A stretch of 40,741 nt of DNA from Flavobacteriales bacterium (GCA_947466425.1 CANIBZ010000020.1:1-40741); one strand, 5' to 3'. Positions 23,050-33,066 are shown, counted from the stretch's first letter. Made by a program: numbers and translations. Notes: generated by a model not told the origin, from the letters alone.

Positions 23050-26000
23050 ATGAAACCACGTCTTTCCGTTTGGGAAAAAGAAATAGCATCGATAGAAGGT
23101 AAAATTGCTGACGACAAAAGTAAGCTTCACCTAAAGGGACTTGCAGGAAGTGCCCCCGCATTTATTTGCAGCGCGTTCTACGAATCTTCTCCAGTTACAC
23201 AACTCTTAGTGCTCGAAGACAAAGAAAAGGCAGCGTATTTTCTAAACGATTTAGAATCCATTCTTGAAATTGGATCCGACGAAAAAGAACAAGAGAAAAC
23301 ACCGGTGCTCTTTTTTCCACGCACAGCGAGACTTGCGTACGATGTTGAAACCACTCAAAACGCAAACATTGCTATTCGCACAGAGGTGCTGAACAAACTT
23401 CAGAAGAATAGAAAAAACTACATCGTTGTATCATACCCAGAAGCACTTTTTGAAAAGGTTGTCACACATCACGAGCTCGAAAAAAACACATTCAGCATTG
23501 ATGTTGGACAATCGTACTCCATGGATTTTATTGATGAAGTATTCATTGAATTTCAATTTGAAAAAGTAGATTACGTTTATGAACCTGGACAATACGCCGT
23601 GCGCGGAGGAATTGTCGATGTGTTTTCGTTCAGCTATGAATATCCTTACCGCATTGAATTCTTCGATGAAGAAGTAGAGAGCATTCGAAACTTCGACCCT
23701 TCAACGCAACTGTCGGTGAATAAAATGACCAAGGCCATTATTGTTCCAAATACGCATTCGAAACACTCGGAAGAAGTACGCATTGGACTGCTCGATTTCC
23801 TTCCTGCCAACACTGTTATTTGGATGAGTAACACTGAATCTTCTCTTGCGCAATTTCAAGCTGAAATGGAAAAAGCAGAGGAGAGATTCAATAGACTTTC
23901 AGACAATATTGCACACGACAAGCCCGAAGAATTGTTTACTTCAAAACATGAATGGTTGAAGCAACTGGAAAACAAACGTGTCATTGAATTCGGAAGTAAA
24001 CGACAATTCTTAGGTGAAACAGAAGAGTTTCATTGCACGCCACAACCTTCCTTCAATAAAAATTTCGAAATGCTTGCTGAGCATCTGGAAAATCTTATTC
24101 AACAAGGCTACAAAGCACACATTGTGGCAGGACAGTCGAAACAATTGGAGCGACTCGATCAAATATTTCAAGACAAGAAAAAAGACATCGCTTACATTCA
24201 AGAGATTCTAGAAATAAGCGAAGGGTTCGTGGATCAGAATAAAAAAATTCTGTACTACACCGACCACCAAATTTTTCAACGTTACCATCGATTTAAACTG
24301 AAAGAAGGATTCAAGAAAAACAAAGAAGCATTAACGCTGAAAGAAATTCTTGCGCTGCAACCGGGAGACTTCGTTGTACACATAGACCACGGAGTAGGCC
24401 AATTCAGTGGGTTACAGAAAATTGATGTGAATGGAAAAGAACAAGAAGCCATTCGTCTAACCTACAAAGGCGGAGATATTCTTTACGTAAGCATTCACTC
24501 GTTGCACCGCATTAGCAAGTTTTCTGGAAAGGAAGGAACTGCTCCTACCATGGACAAACTCGGAAGCAACGCATGGCAAAACCTAAAGCGTAAAACGAAA
24601 ACGAAGGTGAAAGAAATTGCCTTCGATTTAATAAAGCTTTATGCGAAGCGGAAGTCAACAAAAGGATTCGCCTTTCAGCCCGACACGTACATGCAAACAG
24701 AATTGGAAGCCTCCTTTATGTATGAAGATACTCCCGATCAATACAAGGCCTCTGTTGCAGTGAAAGAAGACATGGAAGCTGCCTTCCCGATGGATCGCTT
24801 GGTCTGCGGAGATGTTGGATTTGGAAAAACAGAAATTGCTATTCGCGCAGCGTGCAAAGCGGTTGCAGACGGAAAGCAAGTGGCTGTGCTTGTTCCAACA
24901 ACCATTCTTTCCATTCAACATTACAAGAGTTTTAAATCTAGATTGAAAGATTTTCCAGTAACCATTGAATACATCAACCGTTTCAAAACAGCGAAACAAA
25001 ATTCAGAGACACTTGAGAAAGTGAAAAACGGGAAAGTTGATATACTTATAGGCACCCACGCTATTCTCGGAAAACGCGTGGTCTTCAACGATCTTGGATT
25101 GATGATCATAGATGAAGAACAGAAATTCGGAGTAGCGGCAAAAGACAAATTGAAATTGCTTCGCGCAAATGTAGATGCACTAACGCTTACTGCCACGCCT
25201 ATTCCAAGAACTTTGCAATTTTCTTTAATGGGAGCGCGCGACTTGAGTATCATTCAAACAGCACCGCCGAATCGTGTTCCTATTCGAACTGAATTAATTC
25301 CATTTGGAGAAGAGATTGTTCGTGATGCTATAAGCTACGAAGTGCAAAGAGGTGGTCAAGTTTTCTTCGTGCACAACCGCGTTCAGAACCTTCAAGAAAT
25401 GGCCGGATTGATTCAACGTGTTTGTCCAGATGTGCGAATTGGCATTGGCCACGGACAATTGAGCGGTGAAGATTTGGAAGAGGTGATGAATAAATTTATT
25501 GAAGGAGAATTCGACGTGCTCGTTTCCACTTCCATTGTTGAAAGTGGTATTGACATTCCGAATGCAAATACGATTATCATTAACGATGCGCATCATTTTG
25601 GAATGAGTGATCTTCATCAATTGCGCGGACGCGTAGGACGAAACAACAAACAAGCGTTTTGTTATTTGTTGAGTCCGCCTACCCACATGCTTACCGACGA
25701 CGCGAAAAAACGCTTGACGGCTATTGAACAATTCTCTGATCTTGGATCGGGAATGCACATTGCTATGCGCGATTTGGATATTCGCGGAGCAGGAAATTTG
25801 TTGGGAGGTGAACAAAGTGGATTTATCAATGAATTGGGATTCGAGACGTATCAGAAAATTTTAGACGAAGCTCTTCAAGAATTGAAGCAAGAACATTTCC
25901 AAGAATTGTATGAAGAGGAAATGAAGAAGAGCGCTACGTTCGTGAAAGACACTGTGCTTGAAACAGACTTCGAATTGTTGATTCCCGATGAGTATGTTGG

Positions 26001-26406
26001 AAATATTTCCGAACGAATTGCATTGTACAAAGCGCTCGATGATATGGAGAAAGAAGAAGAAATTCAAAAGTTCTCTAAAGATCTGGAAGACAGATTCGGT
26101 CCTATTCCGAAGCCCGTTATTCAACTCATAGACACCATGCGCTTGCGATGGAAAGCAAGAGAAATTGGATTCGAAAAGCTGGTGTTGAAGAGTGGGAAAA
26201 TGATTGGTTATTTCATTTCGAAACAAGACTCACCGTTCTACCAAAGCGAAGCATTCACACGCATTTTGAACTTCATTAAACTCAATCCGGTTGCTGGAAA
26301 AATGTATGAGAAAGATGAGACCCTGCGCATTGCATTTCCAGAAGTACAAAACATGGACAAAGCCAATCGCTTGTTGAACGCCTTAGCCGAAGGTTCTAAA
26401 TTGTAA
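23050..26406 (+). CDS. mfd: Transcription-repair coupling factor Mfd
   Basis: 1118 aa, close to the usual 1120-1150. It displaces stalled RNA polymerase and recruits UvrA to lesions. The N-terminal UvrB-homology region (1-330) includes PGQYAVRGGIVDVFSF; the RNA-polymerase-interaction domain shows FVVHIDHGVGQF near 443; the helicase core has GDVGFGKTE (Walker A near 590), DEEQKFGV, TATPIPRTL and VVESGIDIP-type motifs (IVESGIDIPNANT); the HQLRGRVGR motif VI is near 857; a TRCF C-terminal domain closes it. The start at 23050 is well downstream of its own promoter. No truncation. Confidence 0.97.
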   Translation: MKPRLSVWEKEIASIEGKIADDKSKLHLKGLAGSAPAFICSAFYESSPVTQLLVLEDKEKAAYFLNDLESILEIGSDEKEQEKTPVLFFPRTARLAYDVETTQNANIAIRTEVLNKLQKNRKNYIVVSYPEALFEKVVTHHELEKNTFSIDVGQSYSMDFIDEVFIEFQFEKVDYVYEPGQYAVRGGIVDVFSFSYEYPYRIEFFDEEVESIRNFDPSTQLSVNKMTKAIIVPNTHSKHSEEVRIGLLDFLPANTVIWMSNTESSLAQFQAEMEKAEERFNRLSDNIAHDKPEELFTSKHEWLKQLENKRVIEFGSKRQFLGETEEFHCTPQPSFNKNFEMLAEHLENLIQQGYKAHIVAGQSKQLERLDQIFQDKKKDIAYIQEILEISEGFVDQNKKILYYTDHQIFQRYHRFKLKEGFKKNKEALTLKEILALQPGDFVVHIDHGVGQFSGLQKIDVNGKEQEAIRLTYKGGDILYVSIHSLHRISKFSGKEGTAPTMDKLGSNAWQNLKRKTKTKVKEIAFDLIKLYAKRKSTKGFAFQPDTYMQTELEASFMYEDTPDQYKASVAVKEDMEAAFPMDRLVCGDVGFGKTEIAIRAACKAVADGKQVAVLVPTTILSIQHYKSFKSRLKDFPVTIEYINRFKTAKQNSETLEKVKNGKVDILIGTHAILGKRVVFNDLGLMIIDEEQKFGVAAKDKLKLLRANVDALTLTATPIPRTLQFSLMGARDLSIIQTAPPNRVPIRTELIPFGEEIVRDAISYEVQRGGQVFFVHNRVQNLQEMAGLIQRVCPDVRIGIGHGQLSGEDLEEVMNKFIEGEFDVLVSTSIVESGIDIPNANTIIINDAHHFGMSDLHQLRGRVGRNNKQAFCYLLSPPTHMLTDDAKKRLTAIEQFSDLGSGMHIAMRDLDIRGAGNLLGGEQSGFINELGFETYQKILDEALQELKQEHFQELYEEEMKKSATFVKDTVLETDFELLIPDEYVGNISERIALYKALDDMEKEEEIQKFSKDLEDRFGPIPKPVIQLIDTMRLRWKAREIGFEKLVLKSGKMIGYFISKQDSPFYQSEAFTRILNFIKLNPVAGKMYEKDETLRIAFPEVQNMDKANRLLNALAEGSKL

Positions 26407-26432
26407 TCAAGCCCACTATTATCGTAAATTTG
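26401..26432 (+). promoter_or_regulatory. gltX promoter
   Basis: TTG (26401-26403, inside the last mfd codons), a 21-bp spacer and TAAATTTG (26425-26432) precede the gltX ATG by 19 bases. Confidence 0.65.
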
Positions 26433-26451
26433 CACACTTTCAAAAACTATT

Positions 26452-27975
26452 ATGACATCACCAAGAGTTCGTGTTCGTTTCGCTCCAAGTCCAACCGGCC
26501 CATTGCATATGGGTGGAGTGCGCACTGCGTTATACAATTATCTTTTCGCTAAGAAACACGGCGGAGATTTTCTCATTCGAATTGAAGACACCGACCAAAC
26601 ACGCTATGTTCCGGGTGCTGAGCAATACATACTCGATTCATTGAAGTGGTGCGGCATTGAACCCACCGAAGGTGTTGGTTATGGCGGAAAGCACGAGCCT
26701 TATCGCCAGAGCGAAAGAAAGCCCATGTACAAGGCGTATGCGGTGGAATTGATTGAAAAAGGCTGGGCATACTACGCATTCGATACCCCTGAAGAATTAG
26801 ACAACATTCGCAAACAAGCTGAATTAGCGAAGATGCCGAACTGGCAATATAACAGCATTTCGCGCATGACCTTGAAGAACTCATTGACCCTTCCTGCAGA
26901 CGAAGTTGCGGCTCGATTGGAAAAAGGAGATCCATTTGTTGTGCGTTTCAAAATGCCACGCAACGAAGAAGTAAGATTTCAAGACATTATTCGCGGATGG
27001 GTGGTGTTCTCTACCAACGAACTCGACGACAAAGTACTTTACAAGTCAGATGGAATGCCAACGTATCACTTGGCGAATATTGTAGACGATCACACCATGG
27101 AAATTAGCCACGTTATTCGTGGGGAAGAGTGGTTGCCTTCAGCGCCGTTACACGTTATGATGTATAGAGCGTTTGAATGGGAAGCGCCGTTATTCGCGCA
27201 TTTGCCGTTGATTTTGAAACCAGACGGTAACGGAAAATTGAGCAAGAGAGATGGAGATCGTTTAGGATTTCCTGTCTTCCCTTTGCAATGGACCGATCCA
27301 GAAACAGGAAATATTTCCAGCGGATATCGCGAAAGCGGATACCTTCCGAAAGCCTTCATTAACATGTTGCTTTTGTTGGGTTGGGCACCGAGCAACAACC
27401 AAGAAATTTTCACAATGGATGAAATGGTTGAAGCCTTCACCATTGAACGTGTAGGAAAATCAGGTTCGAAATTCGATCCGGAAAAAACGAAGTGGTTCAA
27501 TCAACAATACATGCGCAACACGCCACGTGCTGAGCTTGCAGACATGATTATGCCTTCGGTTATTGAAAAAGGATACGACGTTGACAAAGCATACGTTGAA
27601 GGTGTTATTGAGCTTATGCTTGAACGTGCTGTATTTCCTAAAGATTTATTAGACGGAAATTATTTGTTCGTAGATCCAACTGCATACGATGAAGATGCTG
27701 TTGCGAAGAAATGGAAATTAGGAGAGTCTGCAGCCATTCTTCAAAAATGGGCAGCTGTGCTCGTAACGCTTGAGCCATTCACGGTTGAAACGATTGATGC
27801 AGCCATGAAGCAATTCTTAGTAGACAACAGTTTAGGAATGGGTGCTGTAATGCCGTTGTTCCGAATTGCGCTTACAGGAGTGCTTACAGGTCCTGGCGCT
27901 TCGCATGTGGCTGCGTTGGTTGGAAAAGAATTCGTTTTACCACGCATTCAAAAATGCATTGACACCCTAGGTTAA
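26452..27975 (+). CDS. gltX: Glutamate-tRNA ligase
   Basis: 507 aa class I aminoacyl-tRNA synthetase that charges tRNA-Glu (and possibly tRNA-Gln) with glutamate. The HIGH-type motif lies in RFAPSPTGPLHMGGVRTA (residues 7-24) and the KMSKS-type motif in KLSKRDGDRLG near 264. The rest follows GltX form: catalytic domain, stem contact, and C-terminal anticodon-binding helices from about 340. Length is normal for Bacteroidota. Its promoter lies in the mfd tail. folB follows one base after its stop, so these two are co-transcribed. Confidence 0.97.
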   Translation: MTSPRVRVRFAPSPTGPLHMGGVRTALYNYLFAKKHGGDFLIRIEDTDQTRYVPGAEQYILDSLKWCGIEPTEGVGYGGKHEPYRQSERKPMYKAYAVELIEKGWAYYAFDTPEELDNIRKQAELAKMPNWQYNSISRMTLKNSLTLPADEVAARLEKGDPFVVRFKMPRNEEVRFQDIIRGWVVFSTNELDDKVLYKSDGMPTYHLANIVDDHTMEISHVIRGEEWLPSAPLHVMMYRAFEWEAPLFAHLPLILKPDGNGKLSKRDGDRLGFPVFPLQWTDPETGNISSGYRESGYLPKAFINMLLLLGWAPSNNQEIFTMDEMVEAFTIERVGKSGSKFDPEKTKWFNQQYMRNTPRAELADMIMPSVIEKGYDVDKAYVEGVIELMLERAVFPKDLLDGNYLFVDPTAYDEDAVAKKWKLGESAAILQKWAAVLVTLEPFTVETIDAAMKQFLVDNSLGMGAVMPLFRIALTGVLTGPGASHVAALVGKEFVLPRIQKCIDTLG

Positions 27976-27976
27976 A

Positions 27977-28324
27977 ATGAAAATTCAATTGAACAATATT
28001 CAGGTTCGTGCACATCACGGATGCTGGAAAGAGGAGGAAGTTATTGGTGGCGATTACCGTGTAGATGTTTGGATTAAAGGGGCTTTCGAAGTATCGGCTG
28101 AAACCGATGATCTAGAAAAAACCATTGACTACGTTGCAGTAAAAGAATTGGTTTATTCTGAAATGAAAATAAGGGCCAAGTTGATTGAAACGGTTTTGGT
28201 TCGCATGCACACGGCAATGAAACTTCGTTTCCCGAACGCTCATTCGGTTGGAATTCGATTGACGAAGATTAACGCGCCAATGGGTCACCAAGTGGAAAGC
28301 GTTAGTGTTGAAATGGAAGGTTAA
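27977..28324 (+). CDS. folB: Dihydroneopterin aldolase
   Basis: 115 aa, full length for FolB. It converts dihydroneopterin to hydroxymethyl-dihydropterin and glycolaldehyde in folate synthesis. VRAHHGCWKEEEVIGGDYRVDV near residue 10 carries the pterin-binding glutamate region, TIDYVAVKELV the middle helix, LIETV the substrate glutamate and LTKINAPMG the conserved lysine. Start is two bases after the gltX stop. The last 4 bases overlap the convergent asd stop. Confidence 0.93.
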   Translation: MKIQLNNIQVRAHHGCWKEEEVIGGDYRVDVWIKGAFEVSAETDDLEKTIDYVAVKELVYSEMKIRAKLIETVLVRMHTAMKLRFPNAHSVGIRLTKINAPMGHQVESVSVEMEG

Positions 28325-29313
28325 ACCAATTTGTTCGCTACCAAGTATTCTGCTATTTGAACTGCATTGGTGGCTGCTCCTTTGCGAAGGTTATCGCTAA
28401 CTATCCAACAATTCAACGTATTGGCTTGCGACTCATCGAGGCGAATGCGTCCAACAAAAACGCTATCACTTTCCGCAGCGTGAATGAGAGGCATCGGATA
28501 AAGTTTTTGTTCAATATTATCTACCACTTCAATTCCAGGGAAGGCACTAAGCACCTCTTTTACTTTAGTAATATCTGGAGCATTTTCGAATTCAATGTTT
28601 ACCGATTCTGAGTGTCCGCCCATGACAGGAACTCTTACCGCAGTAGCGGTTACTGCAATGGAATTGTCTTCCATAATCTTCTTGGTCTCGAGAATCATCT
28701 TCATCTCTTCCTTGGTGTATCCATTCGACTGGAAAACATCTATCTGAGGAATAAGATTCATATCTATGGTGTGAGCATATGCCTTTTCACCTTCCTTTCC
28801 AACACGCTCGTTCATCAATTGATCAACAGCAACCTTTCCAGTTCCTGTAACACTCTGGTAGGTTGAAACTACCACGCGTTTGATTTTATATAAGTCGTGC
28901 AGCGGCTTTAATACCATAACCATTTGAATGGTGCTGCAATTCGGATTTGCGATAATTTTGTTATGCGCATTTATGCTGTTTGCATTAATTTCTGGAACCA
29001 CTAAAGGAATTCCTTCAGCCATTCGCCATGCACTGCTGTTGTCTATAACAACACATCCGGTCTCTGCAAATTTCGGTGCCCATTCCAAACTTGTTTCTCC
29101 GCCTGCTGAAAACAAGGCAATATCCGGAGAAGCAGCAACCGCAGTGGCTAGAGAAACAACCGACCACTCTTTTCCGCAACAAGAAACGGTTTGTCCAACG
29201 CTTTTTTCAGAGGCAACAGGTATGATTTCATCGTACGGAAATTTTCGCTCCTCAAGAATTTGAAGCATCTTTTTTCCAACCAATCCGGTAGCACCTACAA
29301 CTGCAATTCTCAT
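28321..29313 (-). CDS. asd: Aspartate-semialdehyde dehydrogenase
   Basis: 330 aa. It reduces aspartyl-4-phosphate with NADPH for lysine, threonine, methionine and diaminopimelate synthesis. GATGLVGKKML (NADP loop), ANPNCSTIQM with catalytic Cys near residue 130, GGHSESVNIEF with the catalytic-base His, and the closing GAATNAVQIAEYL identify the family. The start at 29313 gives MRIAVVGATG; the much longer open frame upstream to 29544 is not needed and would run into the opposite gene. The gene is monocistronic and convergent with folB. Confidence 0.96.
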   Translation of the reverse strand: MRIAVVGATGLVGKKMLQILEERKFPYDEIIPVASEKSVGQTVSCCGKEWSVVSLATAVAASPDIALFSAGGETSLEWAPKFAETGCVVIDNSSAWRMAEGIPLVVPEINANSINAHNKIIANPNCSTIQMVMVLKPLHDLYKIKRVVVSTYQSVTGTGKVAVDQLMNERVGKEGEKAYAHTIDMNLIPQIDVFQSNGYTKEEMKMILETKKIMEDNSIAVTATAVRVPVMGGHSESVNIEFENAPDITKVKEVLSAFPGIEVVDNIEQKLYPMPLIHAAESDSVFVGRIRLDESQANTLNCWIVSDNLRKGAATNAVQIAEYLVANKLV

Positions 29314-29327
29314 ACATATGTTTTTCA

Positions 29328-29335
29328 CGAAATTA
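29328..29335 (-). promoter_or_regulatory. Possible asd -7 element
   Basis: Minus strand TAATTTCG has one mismatch to TAnnTTTG, 14 bases before the asd ATG. No -33 TTG was found, so this is tentative. Confidence 0.35.
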
Positions 29336-29349
29336 CTACTTGTGCATTT

Positions 29350-29357
29350 TAGTTTCG
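29350..29357 (+). promoter_or_regulatory. Possible -7 element of the lamin-tail gene run
   Basis: TAGTTTCG (one mismatch to TAnnTTTG) lies 25 bases before the ATG at 29383. There is no correctly spaced TTG. Confidence 0.35.
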
Positions 29358-29382
29358 AAAGAATAATCACAAAACATTTATC

Positions 29383-32300
29383 ATGCACTACAAAAAATTT
29401 CTCCCCATGGCGTTTGCACTTTATTCGTGCTCTCCAGTACCCGCTCAAATCAACGATAATTTCAACGACGGCAACTTCAACACGAATCCCACATGGATCG
29501 GCTCCACTGATGTATTCGTGGTGAACACAAGCCAACAATTGCAATTGTTCAACACACTAGGCGGACAGAGTTATCTCTCTGCCGAAACAACCAATTCTTC
29601 CATTGACAACAAAGAGTGGCGCTTAACAGTGAAACAAACGTTTTCAGGAAGCGACAACAATCACTCGAGAATCTATTTGGTTGCGAATGGTTCTGACCTC
29701 TCCTTTGCAAGCGCAACTTCAGGTTCGAATAGCTCGGGCTATTTCCTCAAACTCGGTGAAGCCGGTTCAACAGACGCCATCAAGTTTTTTCGAGACGATG
29801 GCCCTCTGGGGATTGTGGAGCTCGCCGCAGGAACGGCAGGATTGGTAGCTTCTTCCTTCTACCTGAACATTCAAGTCTTAAGAGACAATATAGGAAATTG
29901 GAGCGTGCAGGTTGACCCAACTGGCGGAACAAACTTCACATCAGAATTTTCCATTTTCGACAACACGTACAATCAAACATCCTTTGTTGGCGTGAGTTGC
30001 ATTTACACTTCCTCAAACGCAACGAAATTCTATTTCGATAATATCTATTTCGGAAATGAAATTCCACCAACTGTGGTAAACACACCGAACGTTCGTTCGG
30101 TTGTCATCAATGAACTCTATGCAGACCCGACCCCATCAAATGGATTACCCGATGCGGAATACATTGAGTTGTTCAACGCAGATTCAATTCCTTTTGAATT
30201 ATCGGGATGGAAATTGGTGAATTCAACTACTGAAAAAACACTGCCTTCATATCTGCTGAATCCGAATGAATACGTCATTCTCTGCGACGCCAACAACACT
30301 TCGTGGTTTCCCAATTCAATTGGAATTGTTTCGTTAACAGCACTCACCAATTCAGCAGATAGCCTGACATTGCTCGATTTAAACAACAATGCAATAGATA
30401 TCGTTTCATATAGAGATGATTGGTACAACAGCAGCGAAAAATCAGACGGCGGATGGAGTTTAGAGCAAATCAATCCGCATAAAATCTGTAGTAGTCAATT
30501 GAATTGGTCAGCATCGAATAATGCCACTGGAGGAACTCCCGGATTTCAAAACAGCATCTATAATAATTCTCCAGATACGGAAGGTCCGCAATTACTCAGT
30601 TGGAATTTGAATCAAGCCAATCAAGTTACCCTCTCCTTCAATGAAAGCATTGATAACACGATTTCAAACAACTTCGTTTGTGATAACGCTCCGATTTCAA
30701 GTGTTCAATTTTCAGAATCCAATACTGTTGTAGTTATCACTTTCAATGCAAACCTTCAACCCGAAACATTCTACACGCTTTCGCAATCGGCTCTTGCAGA
30801 CTGTGACGGAAATATTTCCAACTTTTCCATAGAAATTTATCAAGGGAAAACACCTGAATTTGGGGATCTGATTTTCACTGAAATTCTTGCCGACCCCGAT
30901 CCTGTTGTTCAAGGCATTCCTTCTGAGTTTATTGAAGTCTTTAACAAAAGTTCGCACACACTTGAGCTGCATGGACTCTCCATAAACAGCTGCGTTTTTG
31001 AAGGAAGCCAATTGCTTCTTCCGAATGAATATCTTGTTCTTGGAGATGTTACTGAAAGTCTTTCGTTTCTCTCGGTATCGAACAAACTATTAATTCCTTC
31101 CTTTCCAACATTAACCAATTCTGGAATGCTTTTAAAACTAAGCATGAACGGAATGCACTTAGACAGCATACGCTACAGCATAGATTGGTTTAACAACAGT
31201 TTCAAAGCCAATGGCGGATGGTCGCTTGAATTGGCAAATCCAAATTTACCCTGCAGCACTTCCAACAATTGGAAAGCGTGCGAAAATGAAATTGGAAATT
31301 CACCAGGATATGAGAATTCTGTCTACTCGCTGACGCCCGATGTAAGCAAACCTGAATTGCTCTATCTAACCCTTGAGGACAGTTCACTTGCACTTCATTT
31401 CAACGAACCAGTTACCCTTAATGGAAATTTATTTCAAGAAGAAAATTTGGTTGGAAATTTCATTACAGAAAACCCTTCAACATACATAACTCTGAATGCT
31501 TCTGAAGTGCTCAATACTGAAGTATTGAACTACAACCTTGAAGGAATTTCAGATTGCAGCGGGAACAGCACTGCTATTTCTTTCTTATGGGGATTTCCGG
31601 AAAATGCCTCTGCTCTGAATTTGGTCATCAATGAGATTCTCTTCAATCCGTATGTTGGCAGTTCCGATTTTGTTGAGATTCTGAACACTTCGTCAAATGC
31701 GGTTTGCATTCAGCATCTATCTATTGCTAATGGATATCTCAACACGGGTTCAGAAAACGAAAAAGCAACGTTAGAAGGAAGAATAATTCTACCGCACGAA
31801 TTCATTGTATTCACGGAAGATGGAATAGATCTCGTCGCTTTGTACCCTTCCATTCAAACTAAAAACATCATTCGTGTAAATGCCCTTCCCACTTTCAACA
31901 ATTCAGATGGAACATGCATTATTTACTCGAATCAAAATGAAATTATTGATGAAATGAATTATTCTGAATCGATGCATTTCCAATTGCTCAATTCATTTGA
32001 AGGTGTGTCGCTTGAAAGACTTTCAAGTGAACTACCCTCAGCGCAAGAAAGCAACTGGCATAGCGCCTCTGAGTCATCGGGATTCGCGACACCAGGAGCA
32101 GAAAATTCACAATCCATTTCAATCGAAAATATGAACGGAGTCTTCGAACTTTCGACATCGATTTTCTCTCCTGATAATGATGGTATGGACGATGTCATTC
32201 AATTTCATTTTTCAGAAATGAAATCAGGCTGCGTTGGTAACCTGACTATTTACAACGAGCGTGGTATTCGCGTAAAACGTTTGATTCGAAACGAATATTT

Positions 32301-32451
32301 AGGTCCTGAAGGCAATGTCATTTGGGATGGGATTTCTGATAATGGCGAAGCACTTGCAATAGGCATTTACATTGCTACCTTTGAAGCATTCAACGAAGAT
32401 GGAATTCAAGTCAACTACAAACGCGATTTTATTTTAGCCCGCAAACTATGA
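29383..32451 (+). CDS. Large secreted protein with three lamin-tail domains and a gliding/T9SS-like C-terminus
   Basis: 1022 aa with a signal peptide (about residues 1-21, ending SPVPAQ). An N-terminal region of about 200 residues is unassigned. Three lamin-tail domains start near residues 240 (VVINELYADP), 496 (LIFTEILADP) and 747 (LVINEILFNP), about 255 residues apart, the first two followed by bacterial Ig-like segments (near 406 and 660). Each LTD has a GGWSLE-type C-terminal patch. The end, from SPDNDGMDD near 928 through WDGISDNGEALAIGIY, matches the FlgD-like/gliding-motility C-terminal domains of proteins exported by type IX secretion. A surface adhesin or glycan/nucleic-acid binder is plausible. 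The stop overlaps the deacetylase start by 4 bases. Confidence 0.87.
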   Translation: MHYKKFLPMAFALYSCSPVPAQINDNFNDGNFNTNPTWIGSTDVFVVNTSQQLQLFNTLGGQSYLSAETTNSSIDNKEWRLTVKQTFSGSDNNHSRIYLVANGSDLSFASATSGSNSSGYFLKLGEAGSTDAIKFFRDDGPLGIVELAAGTAGLVASSFYLNIQVLRDNIGNWSVQVDPTGGTNFTSEFSIFDNTYNQTSFVGVSCIYTSSNATKFYFDNIYFGNEIPPTVVNTPNVRSVVINELYADPTPSNGLPDAEYIELFNADSIPFELSGWKLVNSTTEKTLPSYLLNPNEYVILCDANNTSWFPNSIGIVSLTALTNSADSLTLLDLNNNAIDIVSYRDDWYNSSEKSDGGWSLEQINPHKICSSQLNWSASNNATGGTPGFQNSIYNNSPDTEGPQLLSWNLNQANQVTLSFNESIDNTISNNFVCDNAPISSVQFSESNTVVVITFNANLQPETFYTLSQSALADCDGNISNFSIEIYQGKTPEFGDLIFTEILADPDPVVQGIPSEFIEVFNKSSHTLELHGLSINSCVFEGSQLLLPNEYLVLGDVTESLSFLSVSNKLLIPSFPTLTNSGMLLKLSMNGMHLDSIRYSIDWFNNSFKANGGWSLELANPNLPCSTSNNWKACENEIGNSPGYENSVYSLTPDVSKPELLYLTLEDSSLALHFNEPVTLNGNLFQEENLVGNFITENPSTYITLNASEVLNTEVLNYNLEGISDCSGNSTAISFLWGFPENASALNLVINEILFNPYVGSSDFVEILNTSSNAVCIQHLSIANGYLNTGSENEKATLEGRIILPHEFIVFTEDGIDLVALYPSIQTKNIIRVNALPTFNNSDGTCIIYSNQNEIIDEMNYSESMHFQLLNSFEGVSLERLSSELPSAQESNWHSASESSGFATPGAENSQSISIENMNGVFELSTSIFSPDNDGMDDVIQFHFSEMKSGCVGNLTIYNERGIRVKRLIRNEYLGPEGNVIWDGISDNGEALAIGIYIATFEAFNEDGIQVNYKRDFILARKL

Positions 32452-33038
32452 GCTTCTACTTCGTTCGTACACCTAGAGTTTTACATTGGCTCTTCCCAAA
32501 AATAACTTGGCGAATCAAAGACTCCGAATCAATATATTTAACCTTCGATGACGGTCCGAATCCAGAAGTTACCATTCAATTACTTGATCTTCTAAAAAAG
32601 TACAACGTACTAGCAACATTTTTTTTATTGGGAAAAAACGCAGTAAAATATCCTGAACTCATAGAGCGAATTTTAGAAGAAGATCACTCCATTGGTTTTC
32701 ACTGTAACGAACATATAAACTCAAGAACACTCAGCCACACTGCTCTTTTAAAAAACTTTAGACTTCCAAAAAACTTTCCGCCTACTGTTCTTTTTCGACC
32801 ACCGTATGGCAAACTCAAATGGTGGCAATACAATTTCTTGAAAGAAAAATTTCCTTTGTTTGGTTGGAGTATTATGCCCGGTGATTTCGATAAAAAAATA
32901 TCGTTCCAGCAACAATTGGATCGCCTCAAAAAATCTAAAGCAGGAGATATTGTAGTGCTGCACGAACTTCCGAATACCATTGAATTACTTCGCACGTATT
33001 TCGAGCAAACAGAAATTAAATCGTTTGCGAAACTGTAG
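32448..33038 (+). CDS. Polysaccharide deacetylase (NodB homology, CE4)
   Basis: 196 aa. The NodB domain has TFDDGPNPE (Asp34 catalytic base, Asp35 metal ligand), GFHCNEH with the two metal histidines His85 and His89, RPPYG (Arg117) and IVVLHE near the end. It would remove acetyl groups from N-acetylated glycans such as peptidoglycan or surface polysaccharide. There is no signal peptide, though residues 1-20 are hydrophobic/basic, so it may be cytoplasmic or loosely membrane-associated. The ATGA overlap with the lamin-tail gene couples the two. Confidence 0.88.
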   Translation: MSFYFVRTPRVLHWLFPKITWRIKDSESIYLTFDDGPNPEVTIQLLDLLKKYNVLATFFLLGKNAVKYPELIERILEEDHSIGFHCNEHINSRTLSHTALLKNFRLPKNFPPTVLFRPPYGKLKWWQYNFLKEKFPLFGWSIMPGDFDKKISFQQQLDRLKKSKAGDIVVLHELPNTIELLRTYFEQTEIKSFAKL

Positions 33039-33066
33039 CACTGTTTCATTTTAAAAAAGTATTTCT

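Noticed and set aside
24655-25815. Minus-strand open frames within mfd
   Set aside because: They are shadows of the mfd helicase core, whose motifs are intact on the plus strand.
29314-29544. Asd start at 29544
   Set aside because: The added residues are unlike any asd N-terminus and overlap the divergent lamin-tail gene; the ATG at 29313 gives the conserved MRIAVVGATG.
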